From NCBI GenBank assembly GCA_963742925.1, contig CAVUNV010000004.1, forward strand, positions 62,001-126,000: 64,000 nucleotides of DNA. Reading direction: 5' to 3'. The position numbers and the translations under genes are program-made. The DNA is from PALSA-612 sp963742925. Lineage in GTDB: Bacteria; Actinomycetota; Thermoleophilia; Gaiellales; Gaiellaceae. How positions within the stretch are numbered: the stretch's first letter is position 1; every line of letters begins with the position of its first letter. Positions 23,218 to 31,522 of the stretch are shown here, in pieces. The notes under the pieces are model-generated. The model worked only from the letters and a program-made list of their open reading frames with translations. It searched no databases and was not told the DNA's origin.

Positions 23218-25705
23218 TCAACGAGTAGCCGATCGCACCCGCCAACGGCACCAACGCCGCCACCTGCAACCGCGGCTCACGCGCCCGCAACCCAACCCAG
23301 GCCAAACCAACCGCGGCCACGGCAAACACCGCCACCAACCCCGTGTGCAACACCAACAACGGAGCCGCCGCCAACCCCAACGCCAACCCCTCCACCCACA
23401 ACACACAACTCAGATTCCGCCGATGCGCCCGCCGAAACACCCCAACCGCCAACACCCCGAACAAGCCGGCAACCGCCAACAACGCCGCCCCCAACGCCGC
23501 ACCCGACAGGAACGCCGTCCCGGCCGCCCCCGCCAACGCAGCAGCCGTGACCAACCCAGCAAGCGCCGGCACACTCGGATCCAACCTCGACTGCAACCCA
23601 TCACCCAACCCGGCCACCAACAAACACCCGGCAACCAACGCCGCCGACAACGCCCACTCACCCGACGGCAACTTGCCGTGCTCGAACAACACCAAATCGA
23701 CCACCGTCACCGTCAACACCACCAACCCACCCGACCACACACTCCGCCGGCGACCACCACCACCCGCCAACACCAACCCCATCCCCACCAACGCCCACAA
23801 CACCGACACCCCAACCCGCCCCACCGTGAACCGATCCAACGTCGAACCCGAACCCACCCGCTGCGCCAACTCCAACACCCCCAACGACGCAGCATCCAAC
23901 GCCAACACGGCGGCAGCCCAGGGGGCGCCGAGCCGGTACGGAGGCCGGAGCTCGCCGACCAGGGTGTCAAAGGCGTCCGGCCGGTCGGGGGTGACCGGCC
24001 GTGTCAGCCAGGCGGTCAGCGCCAACGCCGCAGCACACAACACCAACGCGCCCGCCCCGGCGCCGGGATCGGTGCCCTCCACGAACAACTGCCGCGGGGT
24101 CGCCAACACACTCAGCGAGTAGCCGATCGCACCCGCCAACGGCACCAACGCCGCCACCTGCAACCGCGGCTCACGCGCCCGCAACCCAACCCAGGCCAAA
24201 CCAACCGCGGCCACGGCAAACACCGCCACCAACCCCGTGTGCAACACCAACAACGGAGCCGCCGCCAACCCCAACGCCAACCCCTCCACCCACAACACAC
24301 AACTCAGATTCCGCCGATGCGCCCGCCGAAACACCCCAACCGCCAACACCCCGAACAAGCCGGCAACCGCCAACAACGCCGCCCCCAACGCCGCGCCCGA
24401 CAGGAACGCCGTCCCGGCCGCCCCCGCCAACGCAGCAGCCGTGACCAACCCAGCAAGCGCCGGCACACTCGGATCCAACCTCGACTGCAACCCATCACCC
24501 AACCCGGCCACCAACAAACACCCGGCAACCAACGCCGCCGACAACGCCCACTCACCCGACGGCAACTTGCCGTGCTCGAACAACACCAAATCGACCACCG
24601 TCACCGTCAACACCACCAACCCACCCGACCACACACTCCGCCGGCGACCACCACCACCCGCCAACACCAACCCCATCCCCACCAACGCCCACAACACCGA
24701 CACCCCAACCCGCCCCACCGTGAACCGATCCAACGTCGAACCCGAACCCACCCGCTGCGCCAACTCCAACACCCCCAACGACGCAGCATCCAACGCCAAC
24801 ACGGCGGCAGCCCAGGGGGCGCCGAGCCGGTACGGAGGCCGGAGCTCGCCGACCAGGGTGTCAAAGGCGTCCGGCCGGTCGGGGGTGACCGGCCGTGTCA
24901 GCCAGGCGGTCAGCGCCAACGCCGCAGCACACAACACCAACGCGCCCGCCCCGGCGCCGGGATCCGGTGCCCTCCACGAACAACTGCCGCGGGGTCGCCA
25001 ACACACTCAGCGAGTAGCCGATCGCACCCGCCAACGGCACCAACGCCGCCACCTGCAACCGCGGCTCACGCGCCCGCAACCCAACCCAGGCCAAACCAAC
25101 CGCGGCCACGGCAAACACCGCCACCAACCCCGTGTGCAACACCAACAACGGTGCCGCCGCCAACCCCAACGCCAACCCCTCCACCCACAACACACAACTC
25201 AGATTCCGCCGATGCGCCCGCCGAAACACCCCAACCGCCAACACCCCGAACAAGCCGGCAACCGCCAACAACGCCGCCCCCAACGCCGCGCCCGACAGGA
25301 ACGCCGTCCCGGCCGCCCCCGCCAACGCAGCAGCCGTGACCAACCCAGCAAGCGCCGGCACACTCGGATCCAACCTCGACTGCAACCCATCACCCAACCC
25401 GGCCACCAACAAACACCCGGCAACCAACGCCGCCGACAACGCCCACTCACCCGACGGCAACTTGCCGTGCTCGAACAACACCAAATCGACCACCGTCACC
25501 GTCAACACCACCAACCCACCCGACCACACACTCCGCCGGCGACCACCACCACCCGCCAACACCAACCCCATCCCCACCAACGCCCACAACACCGACACCC
25601 CAACCCGCCCCACCGTGAACCGATCCAACGTCGAACCCGAACCCACCCGCTGCGCCAACTCCAACACCCCCAACGACGCAGCATCCAACGCCAACACGGC
25701 AGCGA
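22282..25705. repeat. Tandem 894-base coding repeat, 3.8 near-identical copies
   Basis: Copies start (plus-strand landmark GGTGCCCTCC) at 22282, 23177, 24071 and 24966, i.e. at intervals of 895, 894 and 895. The fourth is cut at about 25705 where the unique N-terminal part of DUF2339 begins. I find only about three substitutions among copies (for example near 23219, 23499 and 25152). The two 895 intervals each carry one extra C that turns GGATCGG into GGATCCGG. The alternation 895/894/895 suggests that a two-unit block was itself duplicated. The module is extremely CA-rich on the plus strand. Confidence 0.93.
23072..25006 (-). CDS. DUF2339 membrane protein, internal fragment (repeat copies 3 and 2)
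   Basis: A 644-residue open frame covering two complete modules joined in frame at 24070/24071, where the junction reads GGATCGG. It enters frame only after the extra C near 24964 and loses frame after the extra C near 23175, ending in 37 meaningless residues. Each module has about seven hydrophobic helices (SVLWALVGMGLVLAGGGGRR, LSAALVAGCLLVAGLGDGLQ, VAVFAVAAVGLAWVGLRARE). It is one part of the interrupted gene 21763-27390 and not an independent gene. Confidence 0.55.
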   Translation of the reverse strand: MCWRPRGSCSWRAPDPGAGAGALVLCAAALALTAWLTRPVTPDRPDAFDTLVGELRPPYRLGAPWAAAVLALDAASLGVLELAQRVGSGSTLDRFTVGRVGVSVLWALVGMGLVLAGGGGRRRSVWSGGLVVLTVTVVDLVLFEHGKLPSGEWALSAALVAGCLLVAGLGDGLQSRLDPSVPALAGLVTAAALAGAAGTAFLSGAALGAALLAVAGLFGVLAVGVFRRAHRRNLSCVLWVEGLALGLAAAPLLVLHTGLVAVFAVAAVGLAWVGLRAREPRLQVAALVPLAGAIGYSLSVLATPRQLFVEGTDPGAGAGALVLCAAALALTAWLTRPVTPDRPDAFDTLVGELRPPYRLGAPWAAAVLALDAASLGVLELAQRVGSGSTLDRFTVGRVGVSVLWALVGMGLVLAGGGGRRRSVWSGGLVVLTVTVVDLVLFEHGKLPSGEWALSAALVAGCLLVAGLGDGLQSRLDPSVPALAGLVTAAALAGAAGTAFLSGAALGAALLAVAGLFGVLAVGVFRRAHRRNLSCVLWVEGLALGLAAAPLLVLHTGLVAVFAVAAVGLAWVGLRAREPRLQVAALVPLAGAIGYSLSVLATPRQLFVEGTGSRRRGGRVGVVCCGVGADRLADTAGHPRPAGRL

Positions 25706-26267
25706 AGACGAACGCACTCTTGCGGACGGGCCCGAGCACTCCGCGCAGCTCGTGAACGACGCCTCCGAGCAGCCGCTTCTCCTCCTCGTCGCGGGCCGGC
25801 GGCCAGTAGCGAGTCGCGGCGGCAAAGGCAGCCACCGCACCTGCGACGACGAGCAGTGAGACCACCTCGCCGGCCGGATGCGGCGACTCCTTGAACAGGA
25901 GACGCAGCGGCGTCTCGTAGGCGAACACGTGCACGATCGCGAGCGCCAGCATGCCGATGGCGCCGAGCTGGAAGCGTGCCTCGCCGATACGAACCGCGAG
26001 CCAGGCGAGCGCCGCGCCCTCTACCGCCCAGACGATCGCGAGCGTCGCGCCGCTGGTCAGCTGTGCCACTGCGACGGCGCCGACGGTGATCGCCACCGCC
26101 CCCAGCACGATGCTGAGCTCACGCTGCCGCAGGAAGTAGATGCCGCACAGCACCGCATAGACGGCCGCGATCGCGAGCAGCATCACGCCGAGCCCGTCCA
26201 CGCCGAAGATCTCGCCGGTGACCAGCCTGGAGGCCGACCAGCCTGCGAGGGCAGCCGGGCCGATCAC
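24861..26267 (-). CDS. DUF2339 membrane protein, fragment joining unique region to repeat copy 4
   Basis: A 468-residue open frame. The first 180 residues are single-copy DUF2339 sequence with normal codon use (AAVYAVLCGIYFLRQRELSI, ATLAIVWAVEGAALAWLAVR, a family-typical WAVEG motif). They are followed by repeat copy 4 from about 25705. The frame is lost at the extra C near 24964. Upstream it is cut off from its N-terminus by another one-base shift near 26270-26274, where GACGTCG then TTCGTGATC should read in one frame. Confidence 0.6.
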   Translation of the reverse strand: MIGPAALAGWSASRLVTGEIFGVDGLGVMLLAIAAVYAVLCGIYFLRQRELSIVLGAVAITVGAVAVAQLTSGATLAIVWAVEGAALAWLAVRIGEARFQLGAIGMLALAIVHVFAYETPLRLLFKESPHPAGEVVSLLVVAGAVAAFAAATRYWPPARDEEEKRLLGGVVHELRGVLGPVRKSAFVFAAVLALDAASLGVLELAQRVGSGSTLDRFTVGRVGVSVLWALVGMGLVLAGGGGRRRSVWSGGLVVLTVTVVDLVLFEHGKLPSGEWALSAALVAGCLLVAGLGDGLQSRLDPSVPALAGLVTAAALAGAAGTAFLSGAALGAALLAVAGLFGVLAVGVFRRAHRRNLSCVLWVEGLALGLAAAPLLVLHTGLVAVFAVAAVGLAWVGLRAREPRLQVAALVPLAGAIGYSLSVLATPRQLFVEGTGSRRRGGRVGVVCCGVGADRLADTAGHPRPAGRL

Positions 26268-26910
26268 GAACGACGTCGGCCAGCGGGTCGAGCTTCACGG
26301 TGCCGGCCCGTCGCTGCAACAGCAGGCCTGCAGCCAGGTAGATGCCCGAGAACACCGCGGCGAGCACCATGGTCTGGCCGGACTTCCCGGCCAGCGGCCA
26401 GCCGACGATCGCGAACAGTTGCGGCAGGCTCGCCGCCACCGAGGCGAACAGCAGGATCTGCCACCGCTGCCGGATCGAGAGGGCGAGCGCCGCGGCCAGC
26501 ACCACCGCCACGAACGCGGTGCCCGCGATCGACAGGCCGACGCCGATCGCCGCCAGGCCCGGTACCGCGATGGCGCCGACGAGGCCGAGCGCGGCCACCG
26601 TCTGCGACGACCAGCGAATCGCCAGGACTGCTCCGACCGTCGCGATCATCGCCGCGATGACGAGCCCGAGCCACAGAGGCACCATGTCGTAGAGCGCACC
26701 GGCGGCAAGCAGCGTCGCGTAGCCACCCGCAATCCCGGCCCCGACGGCCGCGACTGCGGCATGCATCTGACCGTAGCGGTGCCGCACCCAGATGCCGGCC
26801 GCGAAGGCGGTTGCCGAGATGCAACCCGCGACCGCGACCCGTGCCTCGGCGCCGATCCAGCCGCGGTTCGCCGCCAGGGCGATCAGGAAGACGACTCCGA
26901 GCAGCGTCAC
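26119..26910 (-). CDS. DUF2339 membrane protein, N-proximal fragment
   Basis: A 263-residue frame of which the first 212 residues are real DUF2339 sequence: TLLGVVFLIALAANRGWIG, then RYGQMHAAVAAVGAGIAGGY and helices to GTVKLDPLADV. After a one-base shift near 26270 the last 50 residues are out of frame. The GTG at 26910 is probably internal. The same frame runs upstream as SLRERAEAAGLLGARGLALA, which is the conserved N-terminal part of the family, before frame disruptions at 26.95-27.3 kb. Confidence 0.55.
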   Translation of the reverse strand: MTLLGVVFLIALAANRGWIGAEARVAVAGCISATAFAAGIWVRHRYGQMHAAVAAVGAGIAGGYATLLAAGALYDMVPLWLGLVIAAMIATVGAVLAIRWSSQTVAALGLVGAIAVPGLAAIGVGLSIAGTAFVAVVLAAALALSIRQRWQILLFASVAASLPQLFAIVGWPLAGKSGQTMVLAAVFSGIYLAAGLLLQRRAGTVKLDPLADVVRDRPGCPRRLVGLQAGHRRDLRRGRARRDAARDRGRLCGAVRHLLPAAA

Positions 26911-27390
26911 GATCCCGCCCGCCAGCGCGAGGCCGCGTGCACCGAGAAGCCCCGCAGCCTCGGCGCGCTCACGCAGGCTCGGCCCCGGCGGCCGCGGAGG
27001 CTTGGATGGCCGGCTCGCACGGCGCAGGCTCGGGCTCGGGAATGACAGGGCTCAGGGACGGCCACAGGCGGAGCAGGCTCAGGGCGCACAGCAGCGGCGG
27101 CCGAGCTGCCGCGGCGGCGCGCTGCTCGGCAGCTCTGGCTGCCGCGCGCGCTTCCTCGATCCTCGAACGCACACAGAGCGCGGCTCCTCTCGAGGAGCCC
27201 GAGGAGATCTTTCTCGAGCCGCGCGGTCTCCACGCGGAGGTAGTCGCGGTCGATCTGGCCGCGCCAACTCGTCGGACAGCAGGTACGCAGCACCGCCCAA
27301 CGAGACCGTGCGCCGGAGCCCAGCTCGTGCAGTTCCCCGTAGATGTACTCGCGGTCGGCGGGCGCAATTCCTCCGTCGTGGCCGCCGGTG
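26911..27390 (-). pseudogene. Disrupted N-terminal region of the DUF2339 gene
   Basis: Three frames must be combined to read this stretch. DREYIYGELHELGSG, then YLLSDELARPD, then RDYLRVETARLEKDLLGLL (coiled-coil-like), then EEARAAARAAEQRAAAAA and a Pro-rich linker lead into SLRERAEAAG. At least three indels within about 350 bases are needed. A charged helical N-terminus followed by a proline-rich linker and membrane helices is usual for DUF2339 proteins. No convincing start codon is visible; it should lie near 27390. Confidence 0.45.
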
Positions 27391-27784
27391 TCAGCCTGCG
27401 ACCTCTACGGTGACCTCGCTCCCGTGAGCCTTGATCGGACGGTAGGGCCGCCGAGCCAGGTCTCGACGAGCGCTCCGGAGCCGGCCTTTCGCCACCCGTT
27501 ATCAGGGTGTAGATGAGGCCGACGGGCGCGATGAGTGACAACCCGCACCAGCGCAAGATCTCTTGGCCTGCACTCGGCCGCGCGCGGCCTCCCGCGATCC
27601 GACCGGCTACGAGCAGCCAGTAGACGAAGGCGCAAACGACCCAGAAGCCGGCAAAAGCTCCGCCCGCGACTGCGAAGGCGATTCCGGCGATGACCAGAAG
27701 CCAGAAGAATCCGATGACGATGAATCCGACCAGGGCACCGACAGCCGTCCCGCCACGTTGTTGCGAAGTCGCCACGATTCTCAC
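27391..27784 (-). CDS. Small three- or four-helix membrane protein (frameshifted near its end)
   Basis: Begins with GTG at 27784 (or GTG at 27775, which has better spacing to GGGGAG). Hydrophobic helices are VGALVGFIVIGFFWLLVIAG, AVAGGAFAGFWVVCAFVYWL and LSLIAPVGLIYTLI. One extra base near 27448-27453 shifts the frame; correcting it gives a 130-residue protein ending PYRPIKAHGSEVTVEVAG with a TGA at 27391-27393. The interval is 394 bases, one more than a multiple of three. It precedes the DUF2339 gene and may form a transcription unit with it. Function unknown. Confidence 0.5.
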
Positions 27785-27840
27785 TCCCCTCTACAGTCGG
27801 TCCCACCAGTCCGCGTAGCAATCACGAGCGACGTACAGGC

Positions 27841-28484
27841 TCACGAACAGCCGACCGCACCCGCGGACGGCTCCTGGTCGCAAACTGTCCACAGAGATTT
27901 CAGGACGGGCACCCGGCCGTCGGCGGTGACCGTCTCGTAGTCGATTCCGGCGCGATCGAGAACATCCTCGGCGTCCGAGAGGCTCGACCATTCGACATCG
28001 GGGATGCTGCACGAACGAGCGACGAAGAGCTTGACAGGCTGCGCGCTCGTGCCCGTCGCAGGCGTCTGCTCGCACACTTCCCACCGACTCTCGAGAACCG
28101 GGTGCTCGCCGGTGGCAGTCGTCACCCGGTAGGAGTGTCCGCTTCCTCGAACACGTCCTCGGCCTGGTCGAGCTTCAGCCCCACGACGTCCTGCACCGAC
28201 CAGGCGCAGGAACGGTCGACGACCAGGAGGACGGAGGTCGACTTCGCGTGCGGTCTCGGAACCTGCTTGCAGACCCACCAGCGCGAAGCGCTGACCACGC
28301 CGAACAGCCCGCCGCCCTTCGTCTCGAAGTCGAGGTGAGCCCGGTCGAGCACGGCTTCGGCCACGTCCAGCCGCTGACCGCGCACATCCGGGACCGATCG
28401 CGCTTGCCTCGCACCGCCGCAGCCGACAGCAACGAGAACGACAAGAATCGGCACCACACTCGCCGGGAAAGCAAGCGCTTTCAC
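27841..28484 (-). CDS. PASTA-domain lipoprotein (frameshifted)
   Basis: A lipoprotein signal (LVVLVAVGCGG, lipobox Cys near residue 22) is followed by three PASTA-like repeats: VPDVRGQRLDVAEAVLDRA, VQDVVGLKLDQAEDVFEEA and VEWSSLSDAEDVLDRAG. Each ends in a W/C-containing strand (WWVCKQVP, WEVCEQTP, WTVCDQEP). PASTA domains bind peptidoglycan fragments or beta-lactam-like ligands, so a cell-wall-associated role is likely. One base is missing near 28135-28141, between repeats one-two and three; the interval is one base short of a multiple of three. GTG at 28484 with GAGGGTG upstream is the preferred start. Confidence 0.65.
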
Positions 28485-28618
28485 GATGCCACCCTCGGTA
28501 GCTGAGAATCGATCGTCGCCGGGGGCGGCCGGGCCGCCATCGGTGGCGACCCTCATAGGCCGTGCGGCAAATCACGCATAGCGAGCCCGCCCGGCCGCCG
28601 CGGCGCTCCTAGTCTGCG

Positions 28619-29449
28619 TCAGGCGGGACGCGGAGCGAACGGCCTCAGCTCGTCCTGTCCTTCCTGGACGACGCCGTAGGTCGACTCCGGCACCTCGTTC
28701 CACGCGCCGGCGAGGTCGCCGAGCGGCTCGGACACGACGATCCGGGTCTCGTCGGACAGCCCGTGGAGCACCGGGTTGTCCGGGTACTGCGCCTTCAGCG
28801 TGTCGACCCGGGTGCTGTAGAACAGCGACCGGGATTTCCCCTCGCTGGAGTAGCGGAACGCCCACACGCTCGCTCCGTCGGTCGTGGCGACGGTCATCTG
28901 GATCGGGTGCTCGACGTCGTGGCGGCGGCCGGTCTCCTCGATGAATCCCACGGCGCGCTCGACCGCCGTCGGCGGGTCGTGCTCGAGGCCGAACGTCAGC
29001 GCGAGGTGGAAGAACAGCTCGGAGTCGGTCGATCCCTCGATCTCGGGGTAGAGCGAGGGATCGACCGCGAACGCCAGGTCGCGCTTGACGGTCGCGAACT
29101 CGCGGATCAGGCCGTTGTGCATCCACAGCCAGCGCCCGTGCCGAAACGGGTGGCAGTTGGTCTGCTGGATCGCACCGCCGGTCGAGGCGCGGATGTGCGC
29201 GAACACGACCGGCGAGACGAGATGCCGCGCCAGGTCCTTCAGGTTGCGGTCGTTCCAGGCGGGCTCGATGCTGTGGAACACGCCCGGCGTGTCGCCGACG
29301 CCGTACCAGCCGACCCCGAACCCGTCACCGTTCGTGGTCGTCGCTCCCAGCCTCGAGTGGAGGCTCTGATCGATCAGCGAGTGCTCCGGCTGCAGCAGCA
29401 GCTCCTCCAGCAGCACCGGGGATCCCGAATATGCGAGCCAGCGGCACAT
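28619..29449 (-). CDS. Class II glutamine amidotransferase (YafJ/EgtC-like)
   Basis: A 276-residue Ntn-type glutamine amidotransferase. After removal of Met1, Cys2 (MCRWLAYSG) is the nucleophile that releases ammonia from glutamine. Other family features are TNGDGFGVGWYG, FAHIRASTGGAIQQTNCHPF, WMHNGLI and the STDSELFFHLAL segment. There is no synthetase domain and no ergothioneine genes are nearby, so the acceptor of the ammonia is unknown. The gene looks intact, in contrast to the block just upstream in coordinates. A 185-base spacer separates it from the divergent gene at 29635. Confidence 0.88.
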   Translation of the reverse strand: MCRWLAYSGSPVLLEELLLQPEHSLIDQSLHSRLGATTTNGDGFGVGWYGVGDTPGVFHSIEPAWNDRNLKDLARHLVSPVVFAHIRASTGGAIQQTNCHPFRHGRWLWMHNGLIREFATVKRDLAFAVDPSLYPEIEGSTDSELFFHLALTFGLEHDPPTAVERAVGFIEETGRRHDVEHPIQMTVATTDGASVWAFRYSSEGKSRSLFYSTRVDTLKAQYPDNPVLHGLSDETRIVVSEPLGDLAGAWNEVPESTYGVVQEGQDELRPFAPRPA

Positions 29450-29634
29450 CGTTGCTCCTTTCGCTCCTTACGCGTCAGTCCTGTCGGCGATGCTGCGAGG
29501 CTGAGCGCCCCCGCACATCAGGAGGAGCGCCGATCGGAACTATCGGAAAACTACGTGTCGTGCGGGAAGACCGCAGCCCGCTCCGGGCCTCTCCCGACGT
29601 CCCCGGCGGGGTCTGCGACGGATACTGGTGGTCG

Positions 29635-30486
29635 ATGAGACACTCGCGATGGCAGGCACTCGTGCACGCGGTGGCGGCGGTGCGCAGCACCGATCCAGCC
29701 AGGGTGGAGGCCGCAGCCAAGGAGCTGGGGAGCCGGCGACGGTGGCTCGCACCGCTGGCGTATGCCGCAGGCACGGTGGCCGTGGTCTTCGACGGTGTCC
29801 TGCTGCTTGCCCGGAACTGGCGGCTCGTGCTCCTGCAGGTCGTTCCCGCGGCGTGGATCTGGGCCATGACCTGGAACCTGAAGAACCACGCGCTCTCCAA
29901 GCCCAGCATTTCGCCGACCATCTCCGTGCTGCTCGCGGTCGGCGTGCTGGTCGGGGCACAGGTCGCCTACTGGTGCAACGCGACCTTCGCGTACACGATG
30001 GTCCAGGGCGCCACGACCAACATCCGGGCTGCGTTCCGCGAGGCGCGACCACACTGGCGCCTGGTCGGCGGCCTGGCGCTCCTGACCGGCGGCCTGCAGG
30101 CCGGAATCTGGCTGCTGGTGCCCCACCTGCATACCAGGTGGCTGTCGATCGCGATGCTCGTGATGTTCGTCGCGCAGGTGTACCTGTTCATCGCGATTCC
30201 GTCATGGCTCCTGGGCGTGCGCAAGTCAGGCACACGCAAGGAGCGCACCACGCAGAGCCTGACCACCGGCGTACTGAGCGGAGTCGCCTCGACCCCGGGG
30301 TTCCTGCTGAACCGCATCGGACTGCTGCTCATGGGAACGGGCTCGCTCTTCTTCCTCGGTGTCGCGGTCGTCTCGATCGGCGCCGTCCTGCACGTCACCG
30401 CGAGCTCGTCGGTGCGCGTGGTCAAGATGTCGGTGCGGCTGCGGGGCAGCGAGGGAGAGACCGCCGCCGTGGAAGCACGTCAGTAG
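29635..30486 (+). CDS. Uncharacterised membrane protein
   Basis: A 283-residue protein I cannot assign. A short charged N-terminal helix is followed by about six hydrophobic segments: LAYAAGTVAVVFDGVLLLA, VLLAVGVLVGAQVAYWCNAT, LVGGLALLTGGLQAGIWLL, WLSIAMLVMFVAQVYLFIAI and GLLLMGTGSLFFLGVAVVSI. The region GATTNIRAAFREARPHW between helices resembles the loop of EI24/DUF4013-type channel-like membrane proteins, but the match is weak. ATG at 29635 was chosen because upstream in-frame sequence crosses the divergent promoter region. It ends 126 bases before a small PLDc_N-type gene. Confidence 0.6.
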   Translation: MRHSRWQALVHAVAAVRSTDPARVEAAAKELGSRRRWLAPLAYAAGTVAVVFDGVLLLARNWRLVLLQVVPAAWIWAMTWNLKNHALSKPSISPTISVLLAVGVLVGAQVAYWCNATFAYTMVQGATTNIRAAFREARPHWRLVGGLALLTGGLQAGIWLLVPHLHTRWLSIAMLVMFVAQVYLFIAIPSWLLGVRKSGTRKERTTQSLTTGVLSGVASTPGFLLNRIGLLLMGTGSLFFLGVAVVSIGAVLHVTASSSVRVVKMSVRLRGSEGETAAVEARQ

Positions 30487-30612
30487 TTCGCCGCGGCGCG
30501 ATGCAGGAATTCGCCGGATGGCGCATGATCCGCGGGCAACGAGAGTGACGCCGCGTACGAAGGCGCGGAAACCGACCGCCGGATCGCCTCCGGCGCAGGG
30601 AAGGGAGTGGAG

Positions 30613-30843
30613 ATGCTGGCTGCATATGCTCCAACGTTCTGGGACATCGTTTGGTACATGTTCATCTTCTTCGCCTGGATCATGTTCATCTGGCTCGTGA
30701 TCGTGGTGTTCATGGACAACTTCAAGCGGACCGATCACGGCGGAGGGGCGAAGGCGATGTGGACCATACTGATCGTCTTCCTGCCATTCCTCGGCATCCT
30801 GATCTACCTGATCGCACGCCCGAAGGAGCCGCAGCTCGCATAG
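30613..30843 (+). CDS. PLDc_N-domain small membrane protein
   Basis: A 76-residue protein with two transmembrane helices: FWDIVWYMFIFFAWIMFIWL and AMWTILIVFLPFLGILIYLI, the latter ending in the typical IARPKEPQLA tail. This matches the phospholipase-D-nuclease N-terminal (cardiolipin synthase N-terminal) domain found alone in many actinobacteria, where a SHOCT tail is often added; none is present here. ATG at 30613 follows GGGAG at five bases; GTG at 30607 is the alternative. Function unknown, presumably at the cytoplasmic membrane. Confidence 0.78.
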   Translation: MLAAYAPTFWDIVWYMFIFFAWIMFIWLVIVVFMDNFKRTDHGGGAKAMWTILIVFLPFLGILIYLIARPKEPQLA

Positions 30844-30931
30844 CTTCCGCGAGCTCTGACTCCGGGGCTGAACGCCTGCGTAGGGCCGACCCGGGCGGCG
30901 CGCCTCGAAGCGCGTCGCCCGGCGGCCTGAC

Positions 30932-31481
30932 TCACCTCGGTTGTTGCCGACGTCGGATCTCGAGGCCGACCCCGGCTAGGAGCTCCGGGATCATTCGCAC
31001 GGCCTCCCGGTCCCACTCCCTGGCTTCCTCGGGAAGTTGCTCCCAGGTCACGAGGTAGGGAGTCTTCTTCGCGACCACGTCCCGCTCGCCCGACGTCCAT
31101 CCACCGGCGAGCCGCTCGGCGACCCAGCGGTCGTGCTCCATCACGGCCATGCGCTCGATCTCGTCCGCCGAGAACGCGATCACCTCGACCTCGTCGCCGC
31201 CCTCGTGCACGGTGCAGTCGATCTCCCGGAGCTTCTCGAAGAGGTCGCCCGCCTGAGCGCGGTTCGACGCTCGGAGGTGCTCCGGCAGCACATCCCACTC
31301 CGCCATCGCCGGATCGCCGGCCGGCTTCCGGTCGGCCTGGTTCGCGCGGTAGCCCTCGTGGATCACCCGGGCCACGGCCTCGAGCAGATCGGGCCGCAGC
31401 TTCGCAGCCGCCGACATCATCTCGGGGCTCGCGGAAGGCGCCGACCTCCGCGTTGCGCGTCGCGTGCTCGCCCATCCACAC
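30932..31481 (-). CDS. RyR-domain protein (frameshifted near N-terminus)
   Basis: Contains a ryanodine-receptor-type RyR domain: LLEAVARVIHEGYRANQADR, then MAEWDVLPEHLRASNRAQA and DLFEKLREIDCTV. A second half has EHDRWVAERLAGGWTSG and a conserved tail. Upstream, the frame with GC-rich third positions reads VWMGEHATRNAEVGAFREP from GTG 31481, and joins the domain only if one C of the CCCC run at 31424-31427 is removed. That gives 182 residues, and the interval is one base longer than a multiple of three. In bacteria the RyR module is found in NAD/ligand-binding and signalling proteins; its ligand here is unknown. It lies 41 bases from the LmbE-type gene. Confidence 0.65.
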
Positions 31482-31522
31482 GCCCGTCTCGTCGCCGTCC
31501 TGCCCTTGCCCACTTCACTCTC

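Noticed and set aside
22448..25339. A 963-codon plus-strand open frame rich in Asn, Thr, Pro and Arg over the tandem repeat
   Set aside because: It is the reverse of the DUF2339 module. The open frame exists because the module is CA-rich on this strand and has no stop words; the protein is low-complexity and begins and ends without signals.
22282..25705. CRISPR array or satellite DNA
   Set aside because: The repeat unit is 894 bases, codes for membrane helices in frame on the minus strand, and has no spacers.
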